A stretch of DNA of 64,000 nt from Zoogloeaceae bacterium G21618-S1. Its GTDB lineage: Bacteria; Pseudomonadota; Gammaproteobacteria; Burkholderiales; Rhodocyclaceae. The position numbers were made by a program, and so were the translations under genes. Below the pieces are notes generated by a model. That model saw nothing but the letters and a program-made list of their open reading frames with translations, was not told the DNA's origin and did not search any database. This document shows, one piece after another, positions 27,267 to 37,887 of the stretch (position 1 is the first letter of the stretch; every line of letters begins with the position of its first letter). Location: assembly GCA_027214125.1 (NCBI GenBank), contig JAPWHF010000006.1, positions 62,001 to 126,000 of the forward strand. Direction: 5' to 3'.

Positions 27267-28195
27267 GCTCCGCTGCCACCCATGTCAGCGTCCTCCTCTC
27301 CGAAGCGATCGATGCATTGAATATCCGCCCGGATGGGTGCTACGTCGATGGCACCTTCGGCCGTGGCGGGCATAGCCGTGCCGTGCTCGAACGCTTGGGC
27401 CCGACGGGCCGTCTGGTGGCGTTTGACCGCGATCCGGTCGCCATCGCAGCCGGTGCTGAACTGAAAGACCCCCGCTTTTTATTGATCCATGCCCCGTTCA
27501 GTGAAATGGCGCAGTCGCTGGATGCCGCAGGCATTGGCCAGGTCGACGGCATTTTGCTGGATCTGGGGGTGTCTTCGCCTCAGCTCGACGAGGCGGAGCG
27601 TGGCATGAGTTTCCGTTTCGATGCGCCGCTCGACATGCGCATGGATACGAGTCGCGGTGAAACCGTGGCTCAGTGGCTGGCCCGGGCGGAGGTCGGCGAA
27701 ATTACCGAGGTGGTGAAGGACTATGGGGAAGAACGGTTTGCTTATGCGGTTGCAAAGGCGATTGTTGCTGCTCGGGCAGGGGGGGCTGTTGCAACCACTG
27801 GACAACTTGCCGCACTCGTGGAGAAAGCGGTCCGCACGCGCGAGCCGGGGCAGCACCCAGCGACGCGCACCTTCCAGGCTCTTCGGATTTTCATCAACGC
27901 GGAGCTTGAAGAGCTGTCGCTAGTGTTGCCGCAGTGCATGGACCGGCTGGTGATCGATGGCCGGCTGGTGGTGATCAGTTTTCACTCGCTCGAAGACCGC
28001 ATCGTCAAGCGCTTCATGCGCGATGCGTCGGTGCCGCCCGCATTGCCGCGTGGCATGCCGGTACGTGAAGCCGATCGACCGGCACCGAAGCTGCGTCTGG
28101 TGAGCAAGGCGGTCAAGGCCGGTGAGGCCGAAGTGCGGGCCAACCCGCGTGCGCGCAGTGCCGTGATGCGTGTGGCCGAACGGACGGGGGCCTGA
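27263..28195 (+). CDS. rsmH: 16S rRNA (cytosine-1402-N4)-methyltransferase
   Basis: A 310-residue enzyme that N4-methylates C1402 of 16S rRNA, the same nucleotide whose ribose RsmI modifies; both genes are in this window. Motifs: [16 protein letters not shown] (SAM site), [44 protein letters not shown] and [16 protein letters not shown] 27263 overlaps the mraZ stop. Confidence 0.97.
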   Translation: MSSAATHVSVLLSEAIDALNIRPDGCYVDGTFGRGGHSRAVLERLGPTGRLVAFDRDPVAIAAGAELKDPRFLLIHAPFSEMAQSLDAAGIGQVDGILLDLGVSSPQLDEAERGMSFRFDAPLDMRMDTSRGETVAQWLARAEVGEITEVVKDYGEERFAYAVAKAIVAARAGGAVATTGQLAALVEKAVRTREPGQHPATRTFQALRIFINAELEELSLVLPQCMDRLVIDGRLVVISFHSLEDRIVKRFMRDASVPPALPRGMPVREADRPAPKLRLVSKAVKAGEAEVRANPRARSAVMRVAERTGA

Positions 28196-28197
28196 CC

Positions 28198-28464
28198 ATG
28201 TTGCGTGCCGACGTCATGCTTGTGGTGGTTGCGGTGGCCAGTGCCCTTGGGGTGGTGGCTTCGCAGCATCAGGCGCGCAAGCTGCACACCGAGCTGGAGC
28301 GCGATCAGGCCCGCATGCGCCAGCTTGAGGTGGAGTGGGGGCAGTTGCAGCTGGAGCAAAGTACCTGGGCGGCACATGTGCGCATCGAGAAAATCGCGCG
28401 GCAGCGCTTGCGAATGCAGGCGCCAGGTGCGTCCCAGACGCTGGTCGTGGAGGGTTCGCCATGA
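28198..28464 (+). CDS. ftsL: cell division protein FtsL
   Basis: An 88-residue bitopic protein: a short cytoplasmic start, one transmembrane helix (about residues 5-21) and a periplasmic coiled coil (QARKLHTELERDQARMRQLE). With FtsB and FtsQ it forms the divisome complex that activates FtsW-FtsI. It begins 2 bp after rsmH and overlaps ftsI by 4 bp. The call rests on position, size and layout, as FtsL sequences diverge quickly. Confidence 0.92.
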   Translation: MLRADVMLVVVAVASALGVVASQHQARKLHTELERDQARMRQLEVEWGQLQLEQSTWAAHVRIEKIARQRLRMQAPGASQTLVVEGSP

Positions 28465-30209
28465 AAAAGCGCAGCGTCACCTTCAACCATAATCCGCTTC
28501 TCGCAAAAGGGCTGCCTGTCTGGCGGCCCCGCGTCGTTTTGCTGGCCCTGTTGTTTGGGTCCTTCGCGCTGGTGGCGCGGGCGGCGTATCTGCAGGGCGT
28601 GAACGATGAGTTTTTGCAGGCCAAGGGCGAATCACGCTATGCGCGGGTGATCGAGATCCCGGCGACCCGCGGCAAGATTACCGATCGTCATGGCACGGTC
28701 CTGGCGGCGAGCACGCCGGTCAAGTCGATCTGGGCGATCCCGGGTGATGCCAAGCCGACCCCGGCCGAAGTGCGCAAGCTGGCTGGCTTGCTGGACATGG
28801 ACGTACGTGACCTGAACCACCGCCTGGCGCGTGACAGCGATTTTGTCTATCTCAAGCGCCAGGTGCCGCCCGAAGTGGCCGAGCAAGTGGCGAGCATGAA
28901 ACTCGCTGGCATCCACGACCAGCGTGAGTATCGTCGCTATTACCCCGGTGCCGAGGTGATGTCGCACCTGCTCGGCTTTACCGGCGTCGATGACCACGGT
29001 CAGGAAGGGGTCGAGTTGGCCTATGACAACCAACTCAACGGCAAGCCGGGGTCACGCCGTGTGATCAAGGACCGCCGCGGGCAGATCGTCGAGGATGTGG
29101 AGTCGATCCGTACGCCGCAAGAGGGCAAGGACATTGCCTTGTCGATCGACGCCAAGATCCAGTACCTGGCTTACACCGCCTTGCAGAGTGCGATGGATAC
29201 GTATCGCGCCAAAGCCGGCAGTGTGGTGGTGCTCGATTCGCGCACCGGCGAAGTGCTGGCGATGGTGAACGCGCCGACCTACAACCCGAACAACCGGGAA
29301 TCTCTCAGCGGTGCGCAGTTGCGCAACCGGGCCGTTACCGACACCTTCGAACCGGGCTCGGTGCTCAAGCCCATCATCGCGGCGATGGCGCTGGAGAGCG
29401 GTAAATTCCGCTTCGATACGGTGATCGACACTGGCAATGGCCGCATGACGCTGGCCAATGCGGCGATTACGGATACCAAGCCGCATGGCCGGTTGACGGT
29501 TGCCGAGGTGATTCAGAAATCGTCGAACATCGGCGCGGTGCGCATGGCGATGACCTTCAAACCCGAAGAGATGTGGCAGGTCTACGATGACCTGGGTCTG
29601 GGCTCCTCGCTGCAGCTGGGCTTTCCGGGTGAAGCCTCGGGACGGCTGCGCCCCGCGAGCACCTGGCGTCCGATCGAACAGGCCACGATGGCCTATGGCT
29701 ATGGCGTGTCGGCGAGCCTGATGCAACTGGCGCGTACCTACCTGGCGTTTGCGCGCGATGGCGACGTGATCCCGGTGACGCTGACACGCAGTGAGGTGCC
29801 GCAAGTGACCGGTCGTCGCGTGTTTTCGGCACAAACCGTACGTGAAACCCGCGCGATGATGGAAATGGTGACGCAGGCCGGTGGCACCGCGGTGCATGGT
29901 CAGGTGCCGGGCTACCGCGTGGCGGGCAAGACCGGGACGTCTCACAAGCTGGAAGGGGCGCACTACACCAGCAAGTACATTGCCTCCTTTGTTGGCCTGG
30001 CGCCGGTAAGTGATCCGCGCCTGGTCGTTGCCGTGATGATTGATGAGCCTGCCGGCAAGCAATACTACGGCGGTCAGGTGGCTGGGCCGATTTTCTCGAA
30101 TGTCATGGCCGGCGCCTTGCGCGCTCTGTCCGTGCCGCCCGATGCTCCGATCACGCCCTTGCAGGTGGCGCGCAGCAAGGAAGAAATCGCCGCACGGGGG
30201 CGCATGTGA
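28461..30209 (+). CDS. ftsI: septal peptidoglycan transpeptidase FtsI (PBP3)
   Basis: 582 residues with one N-terminal transmembrane helix (about 22-40), a pedestal domain starting RGKITDRHGTVLA, and the penicillin-binding transpeptidase domain. Catalytic motifs: S300 in EPGSVLKP (SxxK), S354-S355-N356 in KSSNIGA (SxN) and K490-T491-G492 in AGKTGTS. It cross-links septal peptidoglycan together with FtsW. It overlaps ftsL and murE by 4 bp each. Confidence 0.97.
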   Translation: MKKRSVTFNHNPLLAKGLPVWRPRVVLLALLFGSFALVARAAYLQGVNDEFLQAKGESRYARVIEIPATRGKITDRHGTVLAASTPVKSIWAIPGDAKPTPAEVRKLAGLLDMDVRDLNHRLARDSDFVYLKRQVPPEVAEQVASMKLAGIHDQREYRRYYPGAEVMSHLLGFTGVDDHGQEGVELAYDNQLNGKPGSRRVIKDRRGQIVEDVESIRTPQEGKDIALSIDAKIQYLAYTALQSAMDTYRAKAGSVVVLDSRTGEVLAMVNAPTYNPNNRESLSGAQLRNRAVTDTFEPGSVLKPIIAAMALESGKFRFDTVIDTGNGRMTLANAAITDTKPHGRLTVAEVIQKSSNIGAVRMAMTFKPEEMWQVYDDLGLGSSLQLGFPGEASGRLRPASTWRPIEQATMAYGYGVSASLMQLARTYLAFARDGDVIPVTLTRSEVPQVTGRRVFSAQTVRETRAMMEMVTQAGGTAVHGQVPGYRVAGKTGTSHKLEGAHYTSKYIASFVGLAPVSDPRLVVAVMIDEPAGKQYYGGQVAGPIFSNVMAGALRALSVPPDAPITPLQVARSKEEIAARGRM

Positions 30210-31711
30210 GTCAGGTCGATGCCCGCCGCCTTCTCGACGCACTGCGCGCAGCGGGTGTGACCGTGCGCGGCCTGAGCGTCGATTCGCGCGCCGTGGCGCC
30301 GGGCGACGTGTTTCTAGCACACCCTGGTTTGCGCGCCGACGGCCGCCACTATATTGCGCAGGCGATTCAGGCGGGTGCGGTGGCGGTGGTCTATGACACT
30401 GCCGACGGTTTTGTCCCGCCAGCGGCCAGCGTGCCGATGCTGCCGGCAAGCGGCTTGCGCGCCATGGCGGGCTATCTGGCGGATGCGGTGTTTGATGCGC
30501 CTTCGGCCAAGCTGTGGGTGGCGGGCGTGACCGGCACCAATGGCAAGACCACGGTCAGCCAGTGGCTGGCGCGAGCGCTGGCGCTGCGCGGCGAGCCCTG
30601 CGGTGTGATCGGCACGCTCGGCAGTGGATTTCCGGATCAACTGCTTGAAGGCCTGTACACCACGCCCGAAGCCGTCGCCGTGCACCGAACGCTGGCCTGG
30701 TTGCGCGACGAAGGCGCGCGGGCTGTCGCCATGGAGGTCTCCTCGATCGGCTTGCATCAGGGCCGGGTCGCCGGTGTGCGCTTTGACGTGGCGATTTTCA
30801 CCAATCTGACGCGTGATCACCTCGACTACCACGGCGATATGCAGGCCTACGGCGAGGCCAAGGCCGATCTGTTCCGTCTGGATATCGACCATGCGGTCAT
30901 CAATCTCGACGACGCCTTTGGTGTGGAATTGCTCAAGCGCCAGGTGGCCAAAGGCGCCTCGGTGATTGGCTATACCCTGGCGGCGCAGAACGCGGCACAT
31001 GCACCGGACGGCCGCACCTTGGTGGCCGAAGAGCTGTGCACCACTGCCTCCGGCGTGCGTTTTGTAGCCCGCTGGCAAGCTCAGCGAGAGCCGGTCAATG
31101 TGCCGCTGGTGGCGGACTTCAACGTATCCAATCTGCTGGCGGTCATTGGCGCCTTGATTGCCCATGGCGCGTCGCTTGCAGAGGCGGTTCAGGCCTGTCT
31201 GCGCCTGCGCCCTCCGGCAGGGCGGATGCAGATGCTGGGTGGTATCGGCGAGCCTTTGCTGTTGGTGGACTACGCCCACACCCCTGACGCACTTGAAAAA
31301 GTCCTCGTCGCAGCGCGCAAGACCGCCGAGGCCCGCAAAGGCCGTCTGTTCTGCCTGTTTGGCTGCGGCGGCGACCGGGATGCGGGCAAGCGACCCTTGA
31401 TGGGTGCAGTTGCCGCGCGATTCGCCGATGTGCTCTGGCTCACCAGTGACAACCCGCGCAGCGAAGACCCGGAGCAGATTCTCGACCAGGTTGCGCTCAC
31501 GGCGGGCGACAACATGCATCGCATGGTCGATCGCGCGCGAGCGATTCAGGCGGCGGTGGCTGCGGCGAGCGCCGATGACGTGCTGGTGATTGCCGGCAAG
31601 GGACATGAGCCGTATCAGGAGATTCAGGGCGTGCGCCATCCGTTTTCCGATGTGGAACACGGTCGTGCGGCCCTGGCGCAATGGGGCAGTGGCCACGGAG
31701 CGCACCTATGA
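30206..31711 (+). CDS. murE: UDP-MurNAc-L-Ala-D-Glu:meso-diaminopimelate ligase
   Basis: A 501-residue Mur ligase adding the third residue of the stem peptide. The ATP loop is GVTGTNGKTTV (K114). The sequence DNPRSEDP (415-422) is the signature that selects meso-diaminopimelate rather than lysine, as expected for a Gram-negative cell wall. It starts with GTG at 30206 inside the ftsI stop and overlaps murF by 4 bp. Confidence 0.97.
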   Translation: MSQVDARRLLDALRAAGVTVRGLSVDSRAVAPGDVFLAHPGLRADGRHYIAQAIQAGAVAVVYDTADGFVPPAASVPMLPASGLRAMAGYLADAVFDAPSAKLWVAGVTGTNGKTTVSQWLARALALRGEPCGVIGTLGSGFPDQLLEGLYTTPEAVAVHRTLAWLRDEGARAVAMEVSSIGLHQGRVAGVRFDVAIFTNLTRDHLDYHGDMQAYGEAKADLFRLDIDHAVINLDDAFGVELLKRQVAKGASVIGYTLAAQNAAHAPDGRTLVAEELCTTASGVRFVARWQAQREPVNVPLVADFNVSNLLAVIGALIAHGASLAEAVQACLRLRPPAGRMQMLGGIGEPLLLVDYAHTPDALEKVLVAARKTAEARKGRLFCLFGCGGDRDAGKRPLMGAVAARFADVLWLTSDNPRSEDPEQILDQVALTAGDNMHRMVDRARAIQAAVAAASADDVLVIAGKGHEPYQEIQGVRHPFSDVEHGRAALAQWGSGHGAHL

Positions 31712-33117
31712 TTGATTTGCAGATATCGGCTCGCGCGATTGGCGCACAAGCCACCGGCGCCACACAATTTGACGCAGTGCTGACCGACTCGCGCGCGCTG
31801 GCCGCCGGCTGCCTGTTTGTGGCGCTGCGTGGCGAACGTTTTGACGGTCATGATTTCCTTGACGCCGCCCGCCAGGCCGGCGCGGCCGCGGCGATGGTCG
31901 ATCGTGCCTACGCCGACGCGCATACGCCGAGCGATGACCTGCCCTGGCTGGTGGTTGACGACACCCGACTGGGGCTTGGCGCCCTGGCCGCGTGGTGGCG
32001 TCGGCAGTTCGATCTGCCTTTGATCGGCGTGACCGGTAGCAATGGCAAAACGACGGTCAAGGAAATGTGCGCCGCTATCGCGGCTGCCCGTGTCGAACGC
32101 GAAGGCGGAGATCCCGCCACGGCCGTGTTGGCCACTGCCGGCAACTTCAACAATGACATCGGCCTGCCGCTGACACTGCTGCGTCTGCGCGCCGAGCACC
32201 GTGTTGCGATTATCGAGATGGGTATGAACCACCCCGGCGAAATCGCCTATCTCACCGGCTTGGCTGCGCCTACCGTAGCGCTGGTCAGTAACGCACTGCG
32301 GGCCCATCTGGCCGGTCTGGGTGACCTTGAGGGCGTGGCCGAGGAGAAGGGTGCAATCTACGGCGGACTGGTGGATGGTGGTGTCGCCGTGATCAACGCC
32401 GACGACAGCTTTGCCGACTACTGGCGCGGCATCAACACGGCTCGCCAGGTCCTCACCTTCGGCCTCGGCGCGTCGGCGGATGTGCGCGCCGACTGCGTGT
32501 TGCACGGTCTGGGGGTGCGCATGACGCTGCGTGTGGGCAGCGAGGCGGCGAGTTTTCCGCTACGCGTGCCCGGCTTGCACAACGCCCGAAACGCCTGCGC
32601 GGCGGCGGCGGCCTGCATCGCGGCCGGTGCGAGCCTGGCGGATGTGGTGGCTGGGCTGTCGGCCTACCAGGGCACGCGCGGGCGCCTCACTCAGCGCGTC
32701 GGTCTGAACGGCGCGACCGTGCTGGACGACACCTACAACGCCAATCCCGACTCGGCCCGCGTCGCCATTGACGTGCTGGCCGCCACGCCGGGCCGCAAGG
32801 TGCTGGTGTTGGGCGACATGGGTGAGCTGGGCGAGACCAGCGCCCAGATGCACGACGAGGTCGGCGGCTACGCCAAGAGCCAGGGCATTGACTACTTGCT
32901 GGCGCTCGGACAGGCCAGCGTCGTGGCCGCGCGCAACTTCGGCGCTGGCGGCGAACATTTCGAGCGCCCCGACGATCTGGTCGTCGCGCTGAAAAAACTG
33001 ATGGATGAGAACACGGTGGTGCTGGTGAAGGGCTCGCGCTTCATGCGCATGGAACGGGTGGCCAATGCGGTCGCGAACGACACGATCGAGGCCGGGGAGG
33101 GAACGCATGCTGCTTGA
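31708..33117 (+). CDS. murF: UDP-MurNAc-tripeptide:D-alanyl-D-alanine ligase
   Basis: A 469-residue ligase that adds the D-Ala-D-Ala dipeptide. The N-terminal domain has [25 protein letters not shown] in its usual place. The ATP loop is [14 protein letters not shown] (K114), then [25 protein letters not shown] and [12 protein letters not shown] 31708 overlaps the murE stop; its last 11 bp overlap mraY. Confidence 0.97.
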   Translation: MIDLQISARAIGAQATGATQFDAVLTDSRALAAGCLFVALRGERFDGHDFLDAARQAGAAAAMVDRAYADAHTPSDDLPWLVVDDTRLGLGALAAWWRRQFDLPLIGVTGSNGKTTVKEMCAAIAAARVEREGGDPATAVLATAGNFNNDIGLPLTLLRLRAEHRVAIIEMGMNHPGEIAYLTGLAAPTVALVSNALRAHLAGLGDLEGVAEEKGAIYGGLVDGGVAVINADDSFADYWRGINTARQVLTFGLGASADVRADCVLHGLGVRMTLRVGSEAASFPLRVPGLHNARNACAAAAACIAAGASLADVVAGLSAYQGTRGRLTQRVGLNGATVLDDTYNANPDSARVAIDVLAATPGRKVLVLGDMGELGETSAQMHDEVGGYAKSQGIDYLLALGQASVVAARNFGAGGEHFERPDDLVVALKKLMDENTVVLVKGSRFMRMERVANAVANDTIEAGEGTHAA

Positions 33118-34195
33118 ATTCGCCCTGTGGCTCGGCCAGGACGTTCGAACCTTCAACGTGTTCGGTTACATCACGCTGCGTGCGGTACTGGCAGCGCTGA
33201 CGGCGCTGGCGATCTCCTTCATTTTCGGGCCGGCGGTAATCCGCTGGCTGGCGGCCAAGAAAATTGGTCAGGCGGTGCGCGACGATGGCCCCAAGTCTCA
33301 CCTCACCAAGGCGGGTACGCCGACCATGGGCGGCGCGCTGATCCTCATCGCGATCGGCTTCACCACACTGCTGTGGGGTGATCTGCGCAACCACTATGTG
33401 TGGGTCACGCTGCTGGTCACGCTCGGTTTTGGCGCCGTGGGCTGGGTGGATGACTGGCGCAAGGTGGTGCACCGCGACCCGAAAGGCCTGGCCAGCCGCT
33501 GGAAGTATCTTTGGACCTCGGTAATCGCGCTGGCCGGCGCACTGGTGCTCGGCCTGACGGCGACCGATCCCGCGCAGACCACGCTGATCGTGCCCTTCTT
33601 CAAGGACGTGGCCTATCCGCTCGGCTTCGGTGGCTTCGTGCTGCTCAGCTATTTCGTGATCACCGGCACCAGTCACTCGGTCAACCTCACTGACGGCCTT
33701 GACGGTCTGGCGATCATGCCGACAGTGATGGTCGCCGGCGCGCTGGCGATCTTCGCCTATGTGGCGGGCCATGCCGGGTTCTCGAAGTATCTCGGCGTGC
33801 CCTACATCGCGGGCGCGGGCGAGCTGGCGGTGTTCTGTGGGGCCATCGCCGGCGCCGGACTCGGCTTCCTGTGGTTCAACGCCTACCCGGCCGAAGTGTT
33901 CATGGGCGATGTCGGTGCGCTGGCGCTGGGCGCTGCGCTGGGCACTGTGGCCGTGGTGGTGCGCCAGGAAATCGTGCTCTTCATCATGGGCGGCCTGTTC
34001 GTGGCCGAGACCCTGTCGGTGATGCTGCAGGTCATCTACTTCAAGCTCTCCGGTGGCAAGCGCATTTTCCGTATGGCACCGCTGCATCACCACTACGAAC
34101 TGGGTGGCTGGAAGGAGACGCAGGTGGTGGTTCGCTTCTGGATCATCACCATCATGCTGGTGCTGTTCGGGTTGTCCACGCTGAAGTTGCGCTGA
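33107..34195 (+). CDS. mraY: phospho-MurNAc-pentapeptide transferase
   Basis: A 362-residue polytopic inner-membrane enzyme (about ten helices) that links the pentapeptide precursor to undecaprenyl phosphate, forming lipid I. Conserved loops: [24 protein letters not shown] (catalytic Asp pair), [20 protein letters not shown] and [22 protein letters not shown] ribosome site precedes ATG 33107, which lies within the end of murF. MurD follows 7 bp later. Confidence 0.98.
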   Translation: MLLEFALWLGQDVRTFNVFGYITLRAVLAALTALAISFIFGPAVIRWLAAKKIGQAVRDDGPKSHLTKAGTPTMGGALILIAIGFTTLLWGDLRNHYVWVTLLVTLGFGAVGWVDDWRKVVHRDPKGLASRWKYLWTSVIALAGALVLGLTATDPAQTTLIVPFFKDVAYPLGFGGFVLLSYFVITGTSHSVNLTDGLDGLAIMPTVMVAGALAIFAYVAGHAGFSKYLGVPYIAGAGELAVFCGAIAGAGLGFLWFNAYPAEVFMGDVGALALGAALGTVAVVVRQEIVLFIMGGLFVAETLSVMLQVIYFKLSGGKRIFRMAPLHHHYELGGWKETQVVVRFWIITIMLVLFGLSTLKLR

Positions 34196-34202
34196 GGAAA
34201 AC

Positions 34203-35585
34203 ATGGGCATTTGGCAAGGCAAACATGTACTGGTGCTCGGGCTGGGTGAATCCGGTCTGGCCCTCGCGCGCTGGTTGGCGCGCGAGGGGGCATCGGTGCG
34301 CGTGGCCGACAGCCGTGCCAACCCGCCGGGTGCCGACGCCTTGCGTGCAGCCTTGCCCGAGGTGCCACTCGTTGCCGGGCCGTTTGAACTGAGCCTGCTC
34401 GACGGCGTCGAGGCGCTGGCCATCAGCCCGGGGCTGGACCCGCGTCAGCCGGTCGTCGAGCTCGCCCGTGCGCGCGGCATTCCGGTCACCGGCGAGATCC
34501 AGGTCTTTGTCGATGCGCTGACCTCGCTCGGTGCGCGCGAGCACTGCCGCCTGATCGCCATTACCGGCACCAACGGCAAAACCACCACCACCGCGCTGAC
34601 TGCCGCCTTGTGCCGTGCCGCGGGGATGGATGCCGTGGCCGCCGGTAACATCAGCCCGGCGACGCTGGCCGTGCTGCACGATCGCGTCAGTGCTGGCGCG
34701 GCGCTGCCCGATTGCTGGGTGTTGGAGTTGTCGAGTTTTCAGCTCGAAACCGTGACCAATCTGCACGCCGATGCGTCGGTGGTGCTCAATATCAGCGACG
34801 ACCACCTCGACCGCTACGATTCGCTGGCCGACTATGCCGCGACCAAGGCGCGCATTTTTGCCGGCTCGCAATTTGCCGTATCGAACCGTGACGACGCCCG
34901 CGTCGCGTCGATGCTGGGTGATGCCGCCGGCTGCAGTTTCGGCCTTGATGCGCCGCGCCGGGTCGCCGACTACGGCATCCACGACGGTCATCTTGTGCGC
35001 GGCGATGAAGCACTGCTGGCCATTGCCGACATGCCCGTGGCGGGGCTGCATAACGCGGCCAATGCCTTGGCGGCACTGGCCTTGTGCGAGGCCATCGGGC
35101 TGCCGATGGCGCGCTTGCTTGAAGGCTTGCGCGGGTTCCGGGGGCTGGCCCATCGGGTTGAACGCATCGGCGAGCGTGACGATGGCGTGACCTATTACGA
35201 CGACTCCAAAGGCACCAACGTCGGCGCCACCATTGCTGCGCTGGCCGGTTTGCAGCGCTCGGTGTTGTTGATTGCCGGCGGCGATGGCAAGGGGCAGGAC
35301 TTCTCGCCGCTGCGCGAACCGGTGACCCGCCATGCGCGCGCCGTCATCCTGATTGGTCGCGACGGCCCGCAGATCGCGGCGGCGCTCGATGGCACCGCTG
35401 TGCCGATTGAATTTGCCGACGACTTGCCGCGCGCCGTGTTGCGCGCCGATGCCCTGGCGCATCCTGGCGACGCCGTGCTGCTCTCGCCCGCCTGCGCCAG
35501 CTTTGACATGTTCCGCAATTACGCGCACCGGGCCGATGTGTTTGTCGAGGCGGTGCGCGCCTTGCCCCGTGTGGAGGCCGCATGA
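34203..35585 (+). CDS. murD: UDP-MurNAc-L-alanine:D-glutamate ligase
   Basis: A 460-residue Mur ligase adding D-glutamate. The Rossmann start is VLVLGLGESGLALARWL, the ATP loop ITGTNGKTTTTAL, then LELSSFQLE, HNAANALAAL, HRVERI and DDSKGTNVGAT. It lies between mraY and ftsW and overlaps ftsW by 4 bp. Confidence 0.97.
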   Translation: MGIWQGKHVLVLGLGESGLALARWLAREGASVRVADSRANPPGADALRAALPEVPLVAGPFELSLLDGVEALAISPGLDPRQPVVELARARGIPVTGEIQVFVDALTSLGAREHCRLIAITGTNGKTTTTALTAALCRAAGMDAVAAGNISPATLAVLHDRVSAGAALPDCWVLELSSFQLETVTNLHADASVVLNISDDHLDRYDSLADYAATKARIFAGSQFAVSNRDDARVASMLGDAAGCSFGLDAPRRVADYGIHDGHLVRGDEALLAIADMPVAGLHNAANALAALALCEAIGLPMARLLEGLRGFRGLAHRVERIGERDDGVTYYDDSKGTNVGATIAALAGLQRSVLLIAGGDGKGQDFSPLREPVTRHARAVILIGRDGPQIAAALDGTAVPIEFADDLPRAVLRADALAHPGDAVLLSPACASFDMFRNYAHRADVFVEAVRALPRVEAA

Positions 35586-36811
35586 AGCTGAGCCTCTCGC
35601 TGCCCTCTTTGCTGCCCCGTCGCAAGGCCGACAATCCGGCGGCGCGACGTGCGGTGCATCGCCTCAGCGCGCCGGAGGTTCAACAGCGCGAACTCGATCC
35701 GATGCTGATCTGGTCGGCCGTCAGCCTGCTGATGATCGGTCTGGTGATGGTCTATTCGTCCTCCATCGCCACGGCCGAAGGGCTGAAATATACCGGCCAC
35801 CAGAGCACCTACTATCTGGTGCGTCATGCGGTGTTTCTGATGATCGGCGCGATCGTCGGCGCCGTCGCCTTTCAACTGCCGATGCGTGCATGGCAGCAGA
35901 TGTCGCCGCATTTGTTTGTGGGTGGCGTCGTGCTCCTGATTCTGGTGGTGCTGCCCGGCGTCGGCCGCGAAGTCAACGGCGCCAGCCGCTGGCTGCCGCT
36001 CGGGCCACTCAACTTCCAGCCCTCCGAAGCCATGAAGCTGTTTGCCGCGCTGTACGCGGCCGACTACACCGTGCGCAAGCTGCCGCACATGCAGAGCTTC
36101 AAGCGGGCCTTTTTGCCCATGGCCGGCGTGGTGTTGCTGGTGGGCTTCCTGCTGCTGAAAGAGCCGGACTTTGGCGCTTTCGTGGTGATCACCGCGATCG
36201 CCTTCGGTATTCTCTTTCTCGGTGGCATCAACGTTCGTGTGTTTGCCTTGCTGGCGGTGGTGGCGGTGATCGGTTTCATGTTGCTGATCTGGTTGTCACC
36301 CTACCGGCGCGACCGCATTTTCGGCTTCATGGACCCCTTCCAGGACGCCTTCGGCAAGGGCTACCAGCTCTCGCACGCACTGATCGCGTTTGGTCGCGGC
36401 GAATGGTTCGGCGTCGGCCTCGGGGCCAGTGTCGAGAAACTGTTTTACCTGCCCGAGGCGCACACCGACTTCATTCTCGCCATCATCGCCGAGGAACTGG
36501 GTCTGGCCGGCGTGATGGTGGTGATCGTGCTGTTCGCCATGCTGGTGCATCGTGCTTTTGCAATCGGTCGCCAGGCGATCGATCTGGAGCGCTTCTTTGC
36601 CGGCCTGGTGGCACAAGGCATCGGCTTGTGGATTGGCGTGCAGTCCTTCATCAACATGGGCGTCAACATGGGTTTGCTACCCACCAAGGGCCTGACCCTG
36701 CCGCTTATGAGCTTTGGCGGGTCGGGCATCGTGGCCAACTGCCTGGCGCTGGCGATTCTTCTTCGTATCGATTGGGAGAACCGTCAGATCATGCGGGGAG
36801 GTGGCGCATGA
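35582..36811 (+). CDS. ftsW: septal peptidoglycan glycosyltransferase FtsW
   Basis: A 409-residue SEDS-family polytopic membrane protein with about ten helices. It polymerises lipid II at the septum with FtsI as partner. Family motifs: VMVYSSSIATAEG, NGASRWLPLGPLNFQPSE, KEPDFGAFVV, AHTDFILAIIAEELG and LPLMSFGGSGI. The N-terminal 40 residues are a basic cytoplasmic tail. It overlaps murD and murG by 4 bp each. Confidence 0.97.
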   Translation: MKLSLSLPSLLPRRKADNPAARRAVHRLSAPEVQQRELDPMLIWSAVSLLMIGLVMVYSSSIATAEGLKYTGHQSTYYLVRHAVFLMIGAIVGAVAFQLPMRAWQQMSPHLFVGGVVLLILVVLPGVGREVNGASRWLPLGPLNFQPSEAMKLFAALYAADYTVRKLPHMQSFKRAFLPMAGVVLLVGFLLLKEPDFGAFVVITAIAFGILFLGGINVRVFALLAVVAVIGFMLLIWLSPYRRDRIFGFMDPFQDAFGKGYQLSHALIAFGRGEWFGVGLGASVEKLFYLPEAHTDFILAIIAEELGLAGVMVVIVLFAMLVHRAFAIGRQAIDLERFFAGLVAQGIGLWIGVQSFINMGVNMGLLPTKGLTLPLMSFGGSGIVANCLALAILLRIDWENRQIMRGGGA

Positions 36812-37887
36812 AGACGCTGATGGTCATGGCTGGCGGCACGGGCGGGCATATCTATCCGGGCATCGCAGTGGCCGAGGCGCTGCGCGCCGAGGGCTGGCGT
36901 ATCGTCTGGATGGGCAATGCCGACCGGATGGAAGGGCGGCTGATTCCCGAGCGCGGCTACGAAACCGCATGGATCCGCTTCGGCGCGTTGCGCGGCAAGG
37001 GCGTGATGGCGAAGCTGCTGCTTCCGCTCAATCTGTTGCGAGGCTTCTGGCAGGCGTTCATGGCGATTCGTGGTGCCAAGCCCGACGTGGTGCTTGGTAT
37101 GGGCGGCTATGTGAGTTTTCCGGGCGGCATGATGGCCGCATTGGTTGGCCGGCCGTTGGTAGTGCATGAACAGAACTCGGTGGCGGGTCTGGCAAATCGC
37201 GTGCTGGCGCGGGTGGCCGATTGCGTTGTCACCGGCTTTCCGAAAGTGATCAAGGGCAGCCGCTGGCTGGGCAATCCGGTGCGGGCCGACATCGTCGCGC
37301 TGGCGACGCCGGACGCGCGCTTCGCCGAGCGTGAAGGCCCGCTGAATATCCTGGTGATCGGCGGCAGTCTTGGTGCCAAAGCCTTGAACGAAACCGTACC
37401 GCAGGCGCTGGCCTGCCTGAGCGAATCGATCAGGCCGCAAGTGGTGCATCAGGCCGGCGCCGCACAGATCGACGCCTTGCGCGAAAGCTATGCCATGGCG
37501 CGGGTGGCGGGCGATCTGCGCCCCTTTATCGAAGACATGGCTGCCGCCTACGCCGCAGCCGATGTGGTGATCTGCCGTGCCGGCGCGCTGACTGTGGCCG
37601 AGTTGGCGGCGGCCGGCGTGGCGAGCATTCTGGTGCCGCTGCCCCACGCCGTGGATGACCACCAGACCGGCAATGCGCGTTTCCTGGCCGATCGCGGGGC
37701 GGCGTATTTGCTGCCGCAGAGCGAGCTGAGCCCCGAGCGTCTGGCCGGCATTTTGCGCGGCCTCGATCGCCGTCGTCTGCGTGATATGGCCAAAGCGGCC
37801 CGCACCCTGGCCCGCCCGAACGCGGCCGTCGAGGTGGCGCAGCTGTGCCGCGAGCTGGCCGGCGAGAAGGAGTCCAAAGGATCATGA
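36808..37887 (+). CDS. murG: UDP-GlcNAc:lipid I N-acetylglucosaminyltransferase
   Basis: A 359-residue GT28 glycosyltransferase that converts lipid I to lipid II on the inner face of the membrane. Motifs: [19 protein letters not shown] (G-loop 1), [34 protein letters not shown] and [15 protein letters not shown] with [15 protein letters not shown] (nucleotide-sugar site). The frame is open far upstream but that region is ftsW in another frame; ATG 36808 ([10 protein letters not shown]) is the true start. Confidence 0.97.
   Translation: MKTLMVMAGGTGGHIYPGIAVAEALRAEGWRIVWMGNADRMEGRLIPERGYETAWIRFGALRGKGVMAKLLLPLNLLRGFWQAFMAIRGAKPDVVLGMGGYVSFPGGMMAALVGRPLVVHEQNSVAGLANRVLARVADCVVTGFPKVIKGSRWLGNPVRADIVALATPDARFAEREGPLNILVIGGSLGAKALNETVPQALACLSESIRPQVVHQAGAAQIDALRESYAMARVAGDLRPFIEDMAAAYAAADVVICRAGALTVAELAAAGVASILVPLPHAVDDHQTGNARFLADRGAAYLLPQSELSPERLAGILRGLDRRRLRDMAKAARTLARPNAAVEVAQLCRELAGEKESKGS

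Noticed and set aside
35353-36807. Upstream extension of the murG frame
   Set aside because: It overlaps murD and ftsW in a different frame and lacks conserved features; MurG starts at ATG 36808.
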